Shown here one piece after another: positions 21,202-22,429 of a stretch of DNA of 22,429 bases. The notes under the pieces were generated by a model. It ran no database searches and was not told the origin of the DNA. It saw nothing but the letters and a program-made list of their open reading frames with translations. Numbering within the stretch: position 1 is the first letter of the stretch; every line of letters starts with the position of its first letter. Position numbers and translations under genes: made by a program. Origin of the DNA: a virus; IMG/VR virus record IMGVR_UViG_3300023278_000911, positions 1 to 22,429 of that record; one strand, given 5' to 3'.

Positions 21202-22371
21202 ATGGGATTAATAAACGAAACAAATCAACAATATTACGCGGCTTCGCAGGTTATACATCAAACACTGTTAGGGGTAACTTCACTGCAATATACGTTTGAC
21301 GAAAAAATAAAATTGTACGACAATGGCTCATGGAATCCTTCTGATGTAAACTACTGGAAAAATAATTTTGTATTAGAGTATAGTCAATCTGGGCTTGATC
21401 CATATATACCGGTTAGCGTTGAATACGCATTATCAAAAAACTTAATAACATTAACCACAGGCGATTTTGCTGTGGGATTTTATAGAGTTCGTTTAAAAGA
21501 AACTAATTATGGAGATTACGCGGGGGTAAGCCTTAAAGACGTTGTTAATAATTTTATTGTAGCATATGTAGGGGAGGGTAAGATTATACCAAGCGTTAAA
21601 AGAACAGAGGTAGTTTTCCACGCGAAAAGAGGTATTCAAGAATTTAGCTACGACACTTTAAAGAGTGTTAAGCAACAAGAATTAAGTATACCAAATAATC
21701 TTTCAGTTGTACTTCCACAGGATTATGTAAACTACGTTAAGCTATCATGGGTCGACAAACTGGGTGTTAAGCATGTTATATATCCAACCCGCCTTACTTC
21801 CAATCCTACTGATATGCCAATCCAGCAAGTTGATAATGGTGTACCTATACAGGATGAGTATGCTGAAAACTTGCAGGGCACGCCGATTATAGACGAAAGA
21901 TGGAGTGATGCTAATATGAATAAAATTACAGGTGCTAATGACAGTGAATTTTATAACAGTTATGACGCAGAAATAGACGCTTACACATGGAGAGGTAATA
22001 CGCTTGGTCAGCGGTACGGCTTAAACCCAGAGACCACAAATATTAATGGATTTTTTACAATAAATGAAAGAGAAGGTAAAATCTCTTTTTCAAGTAATCT
22101 TGTAGGAAAACTTATAATATTTGAGTACATATCGGATGGACTAGCATATGATAAAGACATGTACGTGCCTAAGCTGGCTGAGGAGGCTATGTATGCTCAT
22201 ATAGCGTACTCTATTTTGTCTGTACGTATGAATATGCCGGAATACCTTGTGCAAAGATTTAAACGCGATAGAAGCGCTAAATTACGTAATACAAAAATAA
22301 GACTCTCAAATCTAAAGCTAGAAGAAATTACGCAGGTATTTAGAAATAAATCTAAATGGATAAAACATTAA
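21202..22371 (+). CDS. Neck/tail structural protein
   Basis: A 389-aa protein with a mixed fold: LINETNQQYYAASQVIHQTL at the start, then FSYDTLKSVKQQELSIPNNL followed by SVVLPQDYVNYVKLSWVDKL, and NEREGKISFSSNLVGKLI with IFEYISDGLAYD near the C-terminal third. It ends in a helix-rich, basic tail (RFKRDRSAKLRNTKIRLSNL, FRNKSKWIKH). The pattern, including KSKWIKH at the very end, recurs next to the preceding gene in marine Bacteroidota phage genomes, consistent with another ring or tail-tube component. I cannot name the exact position in the tail. The gene is complete; the following gene starts five nt later. Confidence 0.7.
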   Translation: MGLINETNQQYYAASQVIHQTLLGVTSLQYTFDEKIKLYDNGSWNPSDVNYWKNNFVLEYSQSGLDPYIPVSVEYALSKNLITLTTGDFAVGFYRVRLKETNYGDYAGVSLKDVVNNFIVAYVGEGKIIPSVKRTEVVFHAKRGIQEFSYDTLKSVKQQELSIPNNLSVVLPQDYVNYVKLSWVDKLGVKHVIYPTRLTSNPTDMPIQQVDNGVPIQDEYAENLQGTPIIDERWSDANMNKITGANDSEFYNSYDAEIDAYTWRGNTLGQRYGLNPETTNINGFFTINEREGKISFSSNLVGKLIIFEYISDGLAYDKDMYVPKLAEEAMYAHIAYSILSVRMNMPEYLVQRFKRDRSAKLRNTKIRLSNLKLEEITQVFRNKSKWIKH

Positions 22372-22376
22372 ATTAA

Positions 22377-22429
22377 ATGGCTGAAGCTAAAAATAATTTT
22401 CTAAAGGCAAAAATGAATCAAGACCTGGA
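22377..22429 (+). CDS. Start of a tail/neck structural protein (3' truncated)
   Basis: Only 17 full codons are visible before the window ends: MAEAKNNFLKAKMNQDL. The ATG follows AAATTAA, five nt after the preceding stop. The start MAE.KN.F.K.KMN.DLD is one I recall from a large tail-stabilisation-type protein that follows the two connector genes in marine Bacteroidota phages, so a large tail protein probably continues to the right. The assignment depends on a very short stretch. Confidence 0.5.
   Translation, partial: MAEAKNNFLKAKMNQDL

Overview
The window reads as the late (virion assembly and lysis) region of a tailed phage that infects a marine member of the Bacteroidota, most likely a flavobacterium. 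All supported genes lie on the + strand. They are packed end to end with stop-start overlaps. Almost none has a Shine-Dalgarno sequence; AT-rich leaders precede the starts, as is usual for Bacteroidota. Two products carry Bacteroidota-style signal peptides ending in N-A before a Gln, and one of them looks like DUF4846, a family I know from Bacteroidota. The terminase, portal, scaffold-like, capsid and neck genes resemble those of uncultured marine Bacteroidota podoviruses and, more loosely, crAss-like phages. This placement rests on recalled sequence patterns, not on a search.

Layout. 1-1520: 3' part of a tail-fibre gene with YadA-type beta-roll repeats and a glycine-hinged C-terminal domain. 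1558-2235: two small conserved phage proteins. 2266-4066: a phage chaperonin pair in the order groEL-groES, with the genes overlapping by 17 nt. 4063-6648: a train of small genes, namely a winged-helix-like protein, a basic coiled-coil protein, a glycine-zipper protein, a 51-aa holin candidate (5718-5873), a basic protein with a conserved C-terminal Cys/Trp motif, a 48-aa Cys protein (6193-6339) and a mini-zincin with HEKIH. 6658-10699: an EF-hand protein, two exported proteins flanking an NlpC/P60-like cysteine peptidase, an unrecognised protein and a second holin candidate. 10720-11778: two small proteins and a protein that reads as two tandem GroES-type barrels. 11723-16614: small terminase candidate, large terminase, portal. 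16648-19307: scaffold-like protein and major capsid protein, followed by a strong terminator. 19385-22429: conserved head or connector protein, two neck/ring proteins and the first codons of a tail protein.

How the genes fit together. The terminase, portal, scaffold and capsid genes build and fill the head, and the downstream genes build the neck and tail. The holins and the cysteine peptidase or exported DUF4846-like protein probably open the host envelope. The chaperonin pair and the double-GroES-like protein probably assist folding of virion proteins. The GroEL has changes at the inter-ring interface, in the adenine pocket and in the apical binding groove, which suggests a specialised, possibly single-ring machine. 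This chaperonin set, and a short MAFK/MAYK start shared by several small proteins, are the most interesting features.

No tRNA, CRISPR array, insertion sequence, attachment site or origin was seen, and no gene-free stretch exceeds about 100 bases.
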